Origin: Nitrococcus mobilis
Lineage (GTDB): Bacteria; Pseudomonadota; Gammaproteobacteria; Nitrococcales; Nitrococcaceae
DNA length: 32,753 nt
Direction: 5' to 3'
Assembly: GCA_024102725.1 (NCBI GenBank)
Contig: JAGFJL010000060.1
Location: 1-32,753 of the forward strand
In this document: piece after piece, positions 15,240-23,703 of the stretch
How the letters are laid out: each line of letters begins with the position of its first letter
How positions within the stretch are numbered: position 1 is the stretch's first letter
Position numbers and translations under genes: made by a program
The notes under the pieces: generated by a model
Told to the model about the DNA's origin: nothing
The model's database searches: none
Seen by the model: only the letters and a program-made list of their open reading frames with translations

Positions 15240-15893
15240 ATGCAAGCCCAAGAAACCAAAGAAGTCGGTTCCGACGCAATCATCTTGATGATCCTGGACA
15301 TCGCGGCAACAGCCACGGCCCTGGCCCTGCTGGAGTCTACGCGCCACGCAAGCGGACTGGAGCGAATTCCCCGGGGAGTGATTCCTGAAAAAGAGGCGCA
15401 AGCGCTGGGTGAATTGAACGCGGCCGAGCGTGGCCGCCTCGCCACGGTACTGCGGGGTATAACGCGGGACGGGGTGTCGCGCCCGGCGCGGTGGTGGCGC
15501 CACATGATCGACCGCGTGCGCGATGCGGCGCCGTCGTCCTGTGATCCGGAGCTGGGAGCGCCCGGTAGCCCGGATGATGCTCTGTGTACCATGACCATGA
15601 TTTCGCTGTACGTCGAGCTCTCCGTGATCGCACTTGCCATGCGGCGGGCCTCGCCGCGGCGGCAGACGCCCGAGCTGGAGCTAGACAAGCACACGGCAGC
15701 CGCGCTGGCGTCCATGACGAACTCGGAGCGCATCGCACTGGCACGCGCTCTGGCCGCAGATTACGCGACACTCCCGACGCACCAGCCGTCCTGCTGGTGG
15801 ACCGAACGCATAGAAGCCGCTCGGGCGAGCGTCCGGCGGGGCCACGGGCGACAACGCCTGGCCAAGAGGCTGAGCGCATTGTGCATGAATTAA
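15240..15893 (+). CDS. Candidate tandem FlhD-like regulator (two fused FlhD-like halves)
   Basis: 217 aa built of two related ~85-residue halves (about 13-97 and 117-197). Each has a hydrophobic helix (LMILDIAATATALALL; ISLYVELSVIALAM), a turn, then xNxxERxxLAxxL (N60-L71; N161-L171) and PxxWWxxxI (82-90; 183-191) with identical spacing. The order helix, GI/GV-turn, Glu-rich segment, L-x-x-L helix recalls FlhD. The next gene encodes an FlhC-like protein. FlhD acts as a dimer in FlhD4C2, so a fused pair would be a single-chain dimer. ATG 15240 has GAGGGGG just upstream. The repeat is seen directly; the FlhD relationship is inference. The upstream 200 nt are AT-richer than the surroundings and likely hold the promoter. 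Confidence 0.55.
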   Translation: MQAQETKEVGSDAIILMILDIAATATALALLESTRHASGLERIPRGVIPEKEAQALGELNAAERGRLATVLRGITRDGVSRPARWWRHMIDRVRDAAPSSCDPELGAPGSPDDALCTMTMISLYVELSVIALAMRRASPRRQTPELELDKHTAAALASMTNSERIALARALAADYATLPTHQPSCWWTERIEAARASVRRGHGRQRLAKRLSALCMN

Positions 15894-16321
15894 AGCGGGT
15901 CGAGCCGCCGCCACACCATTCTCGCCGTTGCATCTCGCGCCTGGGTCGCCGCACTTCCGCGTGCGTCTTCGCAGCTACAGTGCCGCGGCATCTACGCGGA
16001 GGTGATCCATGGCAACTACGTCCGGCTTGCTGCTTTGTCGCACCGTGAAATGGTCTCCATGAGCTGGGGCTTGCCTGGCTCCTACCGGGGCACACCGGGG
16101 AAGTCATGCACGGTGGCGGGCGAACGGCCCGTGGCCCCGGCGGCCAACGCCGCCGCACCATCTCGGCATTCACCGAAGCGCGACCCGGGCAAGACACGTC
16201 GCCCCCTAATGAACGGGGCGAGGTGGCTTCGGCAGGGGTTCCAAAAGCGGCCGGCCAGCGCCGCCGGCAGAGTGGGGGTTCTTCACGGAGCGAGTGATCC
16301 CGGCTATTAACGGAGGGAACG
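15894..16321 (+). other. 428-nt gap between the flhD-like and flhC-like genes
   Basis: No gene is convincing. It contains the initiation-like sequence ctacgcggaggt..ATGGC (15992-16013), which opens only a 17-codon frame, and CCGGGG direct repeats near 16087-16100. It also contains a single CCCC/GGGG hairpin (16202-16218), about 105 nt before the flhC-like start. Confidence 0.4.
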
Positions 16322-16846
16322 ATGTCATACGAGCAGAGCGATACCCTGACCGGCATTCGTGATCGCGTCCATGCCGCCGAGCTGATCAGCCGTGGGCTGC
16401 GAATCGCGGCAGTTCGCAACATCCTACCGGGCGTCTATCGATGCGAGCTATCCCGGCTGTGGCGCGAGATACACCCCCTGAGCTCGACGCCATCCGGTCG
16501 GCTGCCCAACGGCAGCGCGAGCGTTATCCGTACCCATCTCCATTCCGCGATCGCCTCGGCGATGCTGGTGGAGTACATCCGGGCGAGCAGCGAGCGTGCT
16601 GGGTGCGTCGATGTCACGGCACTGTGCGTTGCCTGGGATACGCTTCTCGGCAGTGCCGAGTGGTCGGAGGAACTGGCTGATTTTGTGGACATTAACGTCA
16701 TCTGGCTCCTCGCCCGTGACTATCATGCCAAGCTGGTTCGGCTGGCGGAGTGTCCCCGGTGCCGCAGCCGGCGGCTCTTTTGCACGCAGTGGGACGCGCG
16801 CTCGAAACTCATGAAATGCCCGCACTGCGCTCTGGCGAGCACGTGA
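16322..16846 (+). CDS. FlhC-family transcriptional activator (SetC/AcaC-like)
   Basis: 174 aa. The FlhC layout is visible: an N-terminal helical part, the segment CELSRLWREIHPLSSTPSGR (41-60) matching the FlhC pattern R..L..LY.E..G..P.KG, and a C-terminal zinc site C144-x2-C147 and C166-x2-C169. FlhC binds DNA with FlhD. In SXT and IncC elements SetDC and AcaDC are FlhDC-like master activators of transfer. GGAGGG precedes the ATG. It is followed by a terminator-like hairpin and the tra genes, which it may control. Confidence 0.82.
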   Translation: MSYEQSDTLTGIRDRVHAAELISRGLRIAAVRNILPGVYRCELSRLWREIHPLSSTPSGRLPNGSASVIRTHLHSAIASAMLVEYIRASSERAGCVDVTALCVAWDTLLGSAEWSEELADFVDINVIWLLARDYHAKLVRLAECPRCRSRRLFCTQWDARSKLMKCPHCALAST

Positions 16847-16873
16847 AACCCCCGCAGGTGCGGCGGGGTTTCA
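16844..16873 (+). terminator. Terminator-like hairpin after the flhC-like gene
   Basis: TGAAACCCC (16844-16852) pairs with GGGGTTTCA (16865-16873). The hairpin includes the stop codon TGA. T-tract support on the + strand is poor (gccaaaaaag), so termination efficiency is uncertain. Confidence 0.55.
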
Positions 16874-16908
16874 GCCAAAAAAGACCGCCCCGCCACCTCT
16901 AGCATGGG

Positions 16909-17931
16909 GTGATGCGCGCGGAAATCTGCAACAGGAAATTGACCGCCGCTGTGCTGGCGGCGGGTCTGCTCGTTGCCGAGCCGCCGGCGGCGCTCGCCGG
17001 GCCGTTTTTCGATAACCCGCCCCCACAAGGGTGGTTCTGGTACAGCCTGCTACCCGAGCCGCCACCGGAGCCACAACCGGAGCCCAAGCCGCCGATGACG
17101 GCGAAGGAGCGAGCGGCACCCGCCAAGACGACGACCGCTCCGCCCGGGTCGGCGGTGTTCTCCGCCGCCTGGCTGCGCGAGCACCTGCCTAAGTACCGCA
17201 ATCGCGCGATAGACAGGCCCACTCGCGAGAACGTGCTTGCCTACATGTTTCTGCAGCGCCTGGTGATGGACAAAAGCCAGCGTTTCGCCGATGCCGTGCA
17301 GTCCGTAGTAAAGACCACCCCGGTGCTCGACGCGAGCACCCGACGGCCGATCAGCTCGCTCGGCGCCCGACTTGCCAACCGCCGTGCCGAGCAAGCGCGA
17401 GACCGGATAATGACTAAGCTCGCCGACAGGCTCGGCGTGTGGTTTTTCTACTCCGGCGCCGAGCGCTGCGCTTACTGCGCCGCGCAAGCCGGCATTCTGC
17501 AGGGCTTCACCGAGATCCACGGCATCCCGGTTACGGCCATCGCGCTCGACGGCTCGCCACCGCCGACGGGCTTCGACGAGGCCAAGGTCGATCGCGGACA
17601 GGCGAGGCGTCTGCGCATCACTACGCCGCTGGCATTGGTGCTGGTCAATCCGGCCACACGCGAGGTCATCCCCCTTGCCCACGGACTTCTCACGCGCGAT
17701 CAGCTTGTGGCGCGTATCGTGCTAGCCGCGCACACGGCGGGTTGGCTCTCCGACAACGCGTATAACCGCACACGGCCGATGCGAGCGGACGATCTCCTGG
17801 CTCCCCGGGATAACCCCGGCGAGACAACTCCCGCGGCGGACACTTCGGCGCTGCCGATAAGCCCGGCGGAGATCCTGCGGCATCTGCGGATCAAGCCGGC
17901 CACCCGGCTGCCCGAGGACGGCGATGAGTAG
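16909..17931 (+). CDS. traF: Conjugal pilus assembly protein TraF (thioredoxin-like)
   Basis: 340 aa. A signal peptide (basic start, LTAAVLAAGLLVA, cleavage near ALA-G) exports it to the periplasm. A Pro/Glu-rich linker follows, then the TraF family domain with WFFYSGAERCAYC, containing an intact CxxC at C187/C190. Together with TraH and TraG it belongs to the F-type mating-pair formation system. The CxxC suggests oxidoreductase activity on TraH or other disulfide proteins. The start may be GTG 16909 or ATG 16912; no strong RBS separates them. The C-terminus overlaps the next gene. Confidence 0.9.
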   Translation: MMRAEICNRKLTAAVLAAGLLVAEPPAALAGPFFDNPPPQGWFWYSLLPEPPPEPQPEPKPPMTAKERAAPAKTTTAPPGSAVFSAAWLREHLPKYRNRAIDRPTRENVLAYMFLQRLVMDKSQRFADAVQSVVKTTPVLDASTRRPISSLGARLANRRAEQARDRIMTKLADRLGVWFFYSGAERCAYCAAQAGILQGFTEIHGIPVTAIALDGSPPPTGFDEAKVDRGQARRLRITTPLALVLVNPATREVIPLAHGLLTRDQLVARIVLAAHTAGWLSDNAYNRTRPMRADDLLAPRDNPGETTPAADTSALPISPAEILRHLRIKPATRLPEDGDE

Positions 17932-18499
17932 GCGCTGCGCGGCAACGGCACTGCTCGCGGTGCTTTGGGGGCCCGGTGCGGAGAGCGCGCAGCCGGGCAT
18001 CGACGCCCGGTTGTGCGCGCTCTCCGGGGTGGGGATCTGGTATTTCTACCGCTCCACCTGCCCGTACTGCGTGCGCCAGGAACCAATCCTTCACGCGCTC
18101 GCCTCGCGCTATGACATACCCGTCACGCCCATCTCGCTCGACGGCGGGCCGCCGCCCGGGCGTGCCTTCGATGGGTACACATACGACCGGGGCCAGGCCG
18201 CGCAGCTTGGCGTGCGGGTCACACCGACGCTCTACCTAGTGCATCCGGCGACCCGCCAGGCTGTGCTGCTGTCGGCTGGCTTGATGTCGGCTCAGGCGCT
18301 CAAGCGGCGGATCGTGCGGGCCGGTGAAGTGGCCGGTTGGGTAGAGCGGGAATTGCTCGGCGGAGCCACCCCGGACTCCAGCGCGAACACCCCGCGAGCA
18401 GCGGCGGTGGCCGAAGACTCGATCCTCAAGCGAATGCAGGCTTCTGGGAGGCGTTTGCCGTGGACAAGCTCGAAGCAATCCGCACATCCGCTGCGCTGA
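17924..18499 (+). CDS. Second TraF/TrbB-like periplasmic thioredoxin-fold protein
   Basis: 191 aa. A short signal peptide (CAATALLAVLWGPGAESA) precedes the domain with GIWYFYRSTCPYC (CPYC, C46/C49) and a cis-Pro-type VRVTPTLYLV. It shares with TraF the strings (P)VT.I.LDG.PPP and the VHPATR/VNPATR strand, so the two genes are probably duplicates. The ATG overlaps the traF stop codon. TrbB/DsbC-like isomerases assist disulfide formation in F-type systems, and this is the likely role. Confidence 0.8.
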   Translation: MSRRCAATALLAVLWGPGAESAQPGIDARLCALSGVGIWYFYRSTCPYCVRQEPILHALASRYDIPVTPISLDGGPPPGRAFDGYTYDRGQAAQLGVRVTPTLYLVHPATRQAVLLSAGLMSAQALKRRIVRAGEVAGWVERELLGGATPDSSANTPRAAAVAEDSILKRMQASGRRLPWTSSKQSAHPLR

Positions 18500-19908
18500 G
18501 CGTAAGTATCGCTTGCGCCATGGTCGCCACCAGCGCGAGCGCTTCGCTCCAGGATCAGGTGGACCAGATGTTCGACTCGATGTCGAACGTGACCAACCCG
18601 ACGGCGGTTATGGGCCAGCGCCGCGGCCTGCTCGCCGGCGGACGGTACTCCATGCGCTCGCGGGTGATGGACGTTGAGCTCCTCAGCGTGCTGCCCCCGA
18701 GCCTGGCCTCCGGCTGTAACGGTATCGATCTATTCGGTGGCTCGTTCTCCTTTGTCTCGGCGGATCAGTTCATCCAGTTGCTGCGCACGATCGCGGCGAA
18801 CGCCAGCGGCTACGCCTTCAAGATGGCCTTGCAGGCGATGTGCCCGAGCTGCGATGCGGTGATGAGCAACCTACAGGGCCTGATCCAGAAGCTCAACCGT
18901 CTGTCGGTGAGCTCCTGCCAGGCCGCCAAGACGCTGGTGGCCACCGCCGCGGCGGCCACGCCGCGGGTGTTGCAGACCGCGGTCGCCGGGGCGGTGAACC
19001 CAATCGCCGAGAGGACCGGCGCGGCCACCGACACGATTTCCGCAATGTTCCCTTCGGTCGGTGACGGGGGCACGTCACTCGGCGCCGTGGCCGCCACCTC
19101 GTCCGGGCGCAGGCTGCTCGAGGACAAGCAGATTCTCGGCAACGTGGTCTGGTCGGCGCTCAAAGAATCCGGGGCCGCCAACTGGTGGGACGGCGGCGAT
19201 GCCAATCTGATGGAGGCGGTCATGTCGGTGACCGGCTCGGTGATCGTACGCCCGCCGACGGACGAGAACGCGCCGCCGGCGATCACGCCGCTGCCGCCCA
19301 TACTCGCCATCAAGGACTTCATGACCGGTATGTCGTCCGGCGGGAGCGGGGTGTCGGTCTACGAGTGCGTGAGCGATGCCTGCTACAACCCGGCTGATGC
19401 CGGTGGCCCGGTGACCGATCCGGCCACCCACACCGTGAGCATCGAGGGCTTCGGCGAAAAGGTCGAGCAGATGGTCGCGAGCCTCGTCTCGAAGTTCTCG
19501 ACCAACACATCGCTCACCCCCGACGAGGAGGCCTTCATGGCCTCGGCGCCGGCGGCGATCGGTGGGATCATCCGCAACCTGTCACGCATGACACCGGGAA
19601 TGGCGGGGCTTTACGCCAATCAGGCCGCGCCCGCGATCGCCCAGATCATGGCCGCGGATCTCGTGCTGAACATGGTCAAGACCGCGCGGCTGGCGATGGC
19701 GACCTCGACCTCGCCGGCGGCCGTGCAGATGCGCCAGCAGCTCGCCGACGTGAGCGAGGCGGTGCGCGCGCAGGCGGCCAATATCCAGGGCGAGCTGGCA
19801 ACGCTGACGGGACTCATCGGCGCCTACGACGACTTGATGGTTGCCGCGCACAAGCGGCGTCTGGGGATAGATGAGCTCGTCACCGACGCTGGTTTGATGG
19901 TGCGTTGA
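18460..19908 (+). CDS. traH: Conjugal transfer protein TraH
   Basis: 482 aa from GTG 18460, chosen because GGGAGG lies 8 nt upstream and a signal peptide follows (AALSVSIACAMVATSASA). The longer frame would lack one. TraH landmarks: DQMFDSMSNVTNP just after the signal, the GQRRGLLAGGRYSMRSR segment, and GCNGIDLFGGSFSFVS. It is periplasmic/outer-membrane associated and needed for F-type pilus assembly. It overlaps the preceding gene by 40 nt. Confidence 0.92.
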   Translation: MDKLEAIRTSAALSVSIACAMVATSASASLQDQVDQMFDSMSNVTNPTAVMGQRRGLLAGGRYSMRSRVMDVELLSVLPPSLASGCNGIDLFGGSFSFVSADQFIQLLRTIAANASGYAFKMALQAMCPSCDAVMSNLQGLIQKLNRLSVSSCQAAKTLVATAAAATPRVLQTAVAGAVNPIAERTGAATDTISAMFPSVGDGGTSLGAVAATSSGRRLLEDKQILGNVVWSALKESGAANWWDGGDANLMEAVMSVTGSVIVRPPTDENAPPAITPLPPILAIKDFMTGMSSGGSGVSVYECVSDACYNPADAGGPVTDPATHTVSIEGFGEKVEQMVASLVSKFSTNTSLTPDEEAFMASAPAAIGGIIRNLSRMTPGMAGLYANQAAPAIAQIMAADLVLNMVKTARLAMATSTSPAAVQMRQQLADVSEAVRAQAANIQGELATLTGLIGAYDDLMVAAHKRRLGIDELVTDAGLMVR

Positions 19909-19950
19909 CGCTGCCCCTCTGCGCCCATAGCGATACGGGAACCCACTGCC

Positions 19951-22900
19951 GTGACTTACACCATCTATTCCTCTGGCGACGGCGCGTTCCTCGCCGAGAT
20001 CCTCAATGCCCTGGCGACGATCATGGGCAGCGGCAATCTGGCCGTCTTGGCTGCTATAGGGCTACTGCTCGGGGTGGTCTTGGCCGTAATCCACTCCATC
20101 CTCGAGGGGGGCAGGAAGCTCTCGCTCGGCGGCTCGATGGTCGCTTTGGTGTTCTACATGGTGCTGTTCACGCCGCGGGTCGATGTCGTCGTCTACGACA
20201 CGTATTCGTGGACCGGGCGCCCCGTGGACAACGTGCCGTTGGGCGTGGCCGCCGCCGGCATGACGCTGAGCCACATCGGCTATTTCGTCACCAAGCAGTT
20301 CGAGACCGCCTACTCGCTGCCGGGGATGCTCGATACGGGCTACGGCACGCCGCTCGAGATGCTGCTCTCGGTGCGCGGCGCGGGGCTTGGTACGGCGAAC
20401 TCCATCGCGCCCAACGACAACCTCCTCCAAACGCTCGCGAACTATATCAACGAGTGCACCGAAACAGGGATCCTGCTCGACATGAAGGATCCGGCGAACA
20501 TGGTGAGCGCGCCCAACGTGTGGTCCGCCGTCGAGTTCCCGAGCGTGACCTACACCACCAAGACCTTCCTGCCTGGTGACCCGCCGGATGGCTCCACTCG
20601 CACGTGCAGCAGCGCCTACACGGCGATCGCCGACCAATGGGGCGCGCGTCTGGATGCGTGGAACAAATACCTCTCGCACCGCTACGACGTCGCCAACGCG
20701 CGCTCGCTGATCCAGGGCGCGCTCGACAGCATGGTCGGGATGGGGTTGTCGGCCAATCAGTACATGAAAAACGCCCTCGTCTCGAATGTAATCCGCCGAG
20801 TGGCGAGCGGCAATTACTCCACGGGAACCTATCGCTCGACGGTGATCACCACGCAGGCAGCCGAGCAGGCGAGGGTGCAATACGCTGCCGAGGCCTCGAT
20901 GTTCGCGCGCTTCGCCCGTCCGCTGATGACCTTCGTCGAGGGTTTCGTCTACAGCATCGTGCCGTTCATGGTGTTCATCATCGGTTTCGGCCTGGCCGGG
21001 ATGAAGCTGATCGGGCGCTACGTCCTGATCCTGCTCTGGGTGCAGCTCTGGATACCGATCATGTCGGTGACCAATATGTTCACCGAGCTGGCGTTCTCGC
21101 GGCAGATGGACTCAGTGAACGCGCTCATCCAGAGCAGCGGCGATCCGCTGAACCCGCTGTCGATTCTCGGCATGCAGGTGATGCAGGGAGAGGCCGCGGA
21201 CTGGATTGCCGTCGGCGGCAATCTCATCGCCGCCGCCCCGGCGCTCGCACTGACCGTGCTCTACGGCGGGGCTTACGCGATGGTCAACCTGGCCGGGCGG
21301 CTCAACCCGCAGGACATGGTGGACGAGACCCAGGCCGCGCCGTCGCTGTACCGCAACCCCGGCGTGCTATCGATGGGCTCGCAGTACCAGCACAACATGA
21401 CTACCGGGCTGACGCGGACCGGTGCGACGGAAGTGCTCGGGGCCACGACGTTGGGGACCATGGCGAACAGCATGGTCACCTCCAGCCGGCAAGAGCTCAC
21501 CGCGGCGCAGCAGAGCTATGCCGACACCGTCAGCAGTGGCATTGCAAGCTCGCTGGGCAGCACCGTCACGGCGAGCGAGCTGCAAAGTCTCGGCCGGAAT
21601 GTTCAGGTGAGCCACGGCACGGCGTTTGGGCGCACCATCGAGCGTGCCGAGAGCCTTTCGGATGCATACAACTTCAGCCAGGAATCGACGGAACAATTGC
21701 GGGGCGCGCTGACGGCTGCGGCAGCGGGTGGGTTGAAAGCGCCGGCGTGGCAGATGGCCAGGGCAGATTTAGGGGCAAAAGTCGAGACGGGGGTAACCGA
21801 GGCGGGCGAACAGGCTCACGGGCTTAATCAGAAGCTTGACGAGCTTTACAAGGAAGCAAGCAGCGAACGGGTCCAGAAGTCCTTCGAGCAGGCGATCACC
21901 GTCGCGACGGCCGACAGCACGCAGCAGTCCTTCGAGCAGATGGCAAGAGGGCAGGACCAGCAGGCGTACAGTGCGAGTCTCCAGAGTCTGCGTCAGGCCC
22001 AACGCTCATTCACTGAGGCGGAGCAACTGAACGATAGCGTGGGAATGAATCAGAGTATCGGCCTGGCTGCGATGGCGACGCGTCTGGCGTCCAAGCCGGA
22101 TATTATGGGCCATCTGCACCAATACCTTGAGGCCCATCCGGCGCTGGACGAGGCCGTCGAGAATCAAATGGGGCAGCTCGCAGCCACCCGAGAGCTCGGC
22201 GGTTTCGCAGCGAACCGGGAGCGCTACACTGCCGCAGCGGCTATGCAGGTGCTCGCCGCGAACCTGGACGATCCAAGCGCGCAGGCCAAGATGCTCGACA
22301 TGCTCTATGCAACGGGCTACGTCACCGACGGCACCGCGCCGGAGCCCGTAGACGCCGATGCCAGCCGCGGTATTGCCGGCGGTGTCGACGCTAGGGCCGA
22401 GTCGATGTTGCCGCGTGCGCGCGAAGTCGCGGCCGAGGCCCGGGCGAACGCGCGGGCCGCCGATGCGCGCGCCGAGCAGGCAGCCACTGAAGCCGATAAG
22501 GAAATTTCCAGCCCCGGCGCCTACGCTCTGCGACACAAGGAGGAGGCGTTGGTCCGGATGCGGGACGATACCGCCACGACCGGTGCCGTTGGCGACAAGG
22601 CCCTGCCCGAGATGCTGAGGCACCTGGAGCAGGCAGAGGGTCTGCCGATGGCCGCGAATGTCTATGGTCTGATGACCGGGCTGGGAGCTCTGGGCGTCGA
22701 TCGCTGGCAGTCAGTGACCTCATCGGCTGGCGAACAAAGCCAGGCAGCCAAGAGTGCCCTCGAAGACTTGAACAAGAGAATTGGCACCGGTGAGGTCTCC
22801 CAGCAAAGCGTCGTGGAGCGCACGCTTGAGAATGCCAGCGATATAAAGGTGTCTCGCTACGAGAAAGGGTTGGAGGCGGGCCTCAGCGAGATCGGTGCCG

Positions 22901-23280
22901 GCCTATACGCCGATGCCTCCATTTCGTCAGCCATGGGCTCCATTCAGAAGGTTACGGGCGGGGTTGTGGCGAACATCGCCGACACCGTGGCGGAGTCGTT
23001 CGGGTACGATCTCGACTCGGGCTATCGCGACGCGCTTCACGAGAAGTGGTACGACTCCCTCATCCAACAGGAGCTGGCGCGCGCCGGCGGCAACGAGGAG
23101 CTCGCGCACCGTATCGCCGATGCCAAGTTCAACCGCATCGTCGAAGCCGGCATCGCCGGTGATCGGGGCACGGACTGGCTCGCACCCGTGGTGGCGGTCA
23201 ACCTGGCTCAGGAGTCTGGCGACGCTGAAGATCCACATGTCGAGATCGGTAGGCCAACGGTCGTGAAGTCCGATCCATAA
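19951..23280 (+). CDS. traG: Mating-pair stabilization / pilus assembly protein TraG
   Basis: 1109 aa. The N-terminal half contains the TraG_N domain and several membrane segments (about 24-48, 60-75, 325-350, 355-375, 410-440). The C-terminal ~600 residues are a long helical, Ala/Gln/Glu-rich periplasmic part. TraG of F works in pilus assembly and mating-pair stabilization; in SXT/R391 its C-terminal region determines entry-exclusion specificity. GTG 19951 follows traH by 42 nt with a weak GGGA. The C-terminal third has a somewhat less GC-skewed third position, as expected for a fast-evolving exclusion region (inference). Confidence 0.92.
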   Translation: MTYTIYSSGDGAFLAEILNALATIMGSGNLAVLAAIGLLLGVVLAVIHSILEGGRKLSLGGSMVALVFYMVLFTPRVDVVVYDTYSWTGRPVDNVPLGVAAAGMTLSHIGYFVTKQFETAYSLPGMLDTGYGTPLEMLLSVRGAGLGTANSIAPNDNLLQTLANYINECTETGILLDMKDPANMVSAPNVWSAVEFPSVTYTTKTFLPGDPPDGSTRTCSSAYTAIADQWGARLDAWNKYLSHRYDVANARSLIQGALDSMVGMGLSANQYMKNALVSNVIRRVASGNYSTGTYRSTVITTQAAEQARVQYAAEASMFARFARPLMTFVEGFVYSIVPFMVFIIGFGLAGMKLIGRYVLILLWVQLWIPIMSVTNMFTELAFSRQMDSVNALIQSSGDPLNPLSILGMQVMQGEAADWIAVGGNLIAAAPALALTVLYGGAYAMVNLAGRLNPQDMVDETQAAPSLYRNPGVLSMGSQYQHNMTTGLTRTGATEVLGATTLGTMANSMVTSSRQELTAAQQSYADTVSSGIASSLGSTVTASELQSLGRNVQVSHGTAFGRTIERAESLSDAYNFSQESTEQLRGALTAAAAGGLKAPAWQMARADLGAKVETGVTEAGEQAHGLNQKLDELYKEASSERVQKSFEQAITVATADSTQQSFEQMARGQDQQAYSASLQSLRQAQRSFTEAEQLNDSVGMNQSIGLAAMATRLASKPDIMGHLHQYLEAHPALDEAVENQMGQLAATRELGGFAANRERYTAAAAMQVLAANLDDPSAQAKMLDMLYATGYVTDGTAPEPVDADASRGIAGGVDARAESMLPRAREVAAEARANARAADARAEQAATEADKEISSPGAYALRHKEEALVRMRDDTATTGAVGDKALPEMLRHLEQAEGLPMAANVYGLMTGLGALGVDRWQSVTSSAGEQSQAAKSALEDLNKRIGTGEVSQQSVVERTLENASDIKVSRYEKGLEAGLSEIGAGLYADASISSAMGSIQKVTGGVVANIADTVAESFGYDLDSGYRDALHEKWYDSLIQQELARAGGNEELAHRIADAKFNRIVEAGIAGDRGTDWLAPVVAVNLAQESGDAEDPHVEIGRPTVVKSDP

Positions 23281-23358
23281 CCTTCTGAGAAAGACCTTGC
23301 TCGATGTACTAAAGAGGCCAAGAAGAATTGGAACGCTTCCCGGCTTCTGCGGCAAATG

Positions 23359-23703
23359 CTAATGATCTCGGTCGGAAAAGATATTATCAGCAAAGCTGCG
23401 GAACGCCGGGTCGTTTACGTAGTCGGGCTCATTGCGCAAGCAATTTAGCTCATCATCATCGTCTCGAATGGACGAATGTCGCTGAAGCTCGTAACGCGCG
23501 GGAGGCGCCACCGGCTTATTCTTGGTTTTTCTACGGACAATCATTAACGGAATGAAAGTGAAAACGAAGAACAGCGGCAGCGCGAAAACGAAGAAGAGGA
23601 CGATGTACAAACCCACCGACGGCCGATAAGGGCTGTGGATCACCTTGTACGCGATAAGCGTGCCGACGACAAACAGAGTCACCAAGACGACAACATCGGG
23701 CAT
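23359..23703 (-). CDS. Two-helix inner-membrane protein, candidate entry-exclusion protein
   Basis: 114 aa with hydrophobic segments at about 4-22 and 30-56, followed by a basic IVRRKTKNK stretch and an acidic, polar tail. The positive-inside rule puts the C-terminus in the cytoplasm. It lies convergent to and directly behind traG, the position of eex in SXT/R391 as I recall it, and Eex there is a small inner-membrane protein. No sequence similarity is claimed. ATG 23703 has GGAG about 7 nt upstream; an in-frame ATG at 23721 is less well placed. It is AT-richer than its neighbours. Confidence 0.6.
   Translation of the reverse strand: MPDVVVLVTLFVVGTLIAYKVIHSPYRPSVGLYIVLFFVFALPLFFVFTFIPLMIVRRKTKNKPVAPPARYELQRHSSIRDDDDELNCLRNEPDYVNDPAFRSFADNIFSDRDH

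Noticed and set aside
16106..16297. 63-codon frame before the flhC-like gene
   Set aside because: Arg/Gly-rich with no good initiation signal and no coherent secondary structure.
20604..21827. 407-codon frame inside traG
   Set aside because: Arg/Gly/Ala-rich shadow of the TraG frame, which has membrane segments and family layout.
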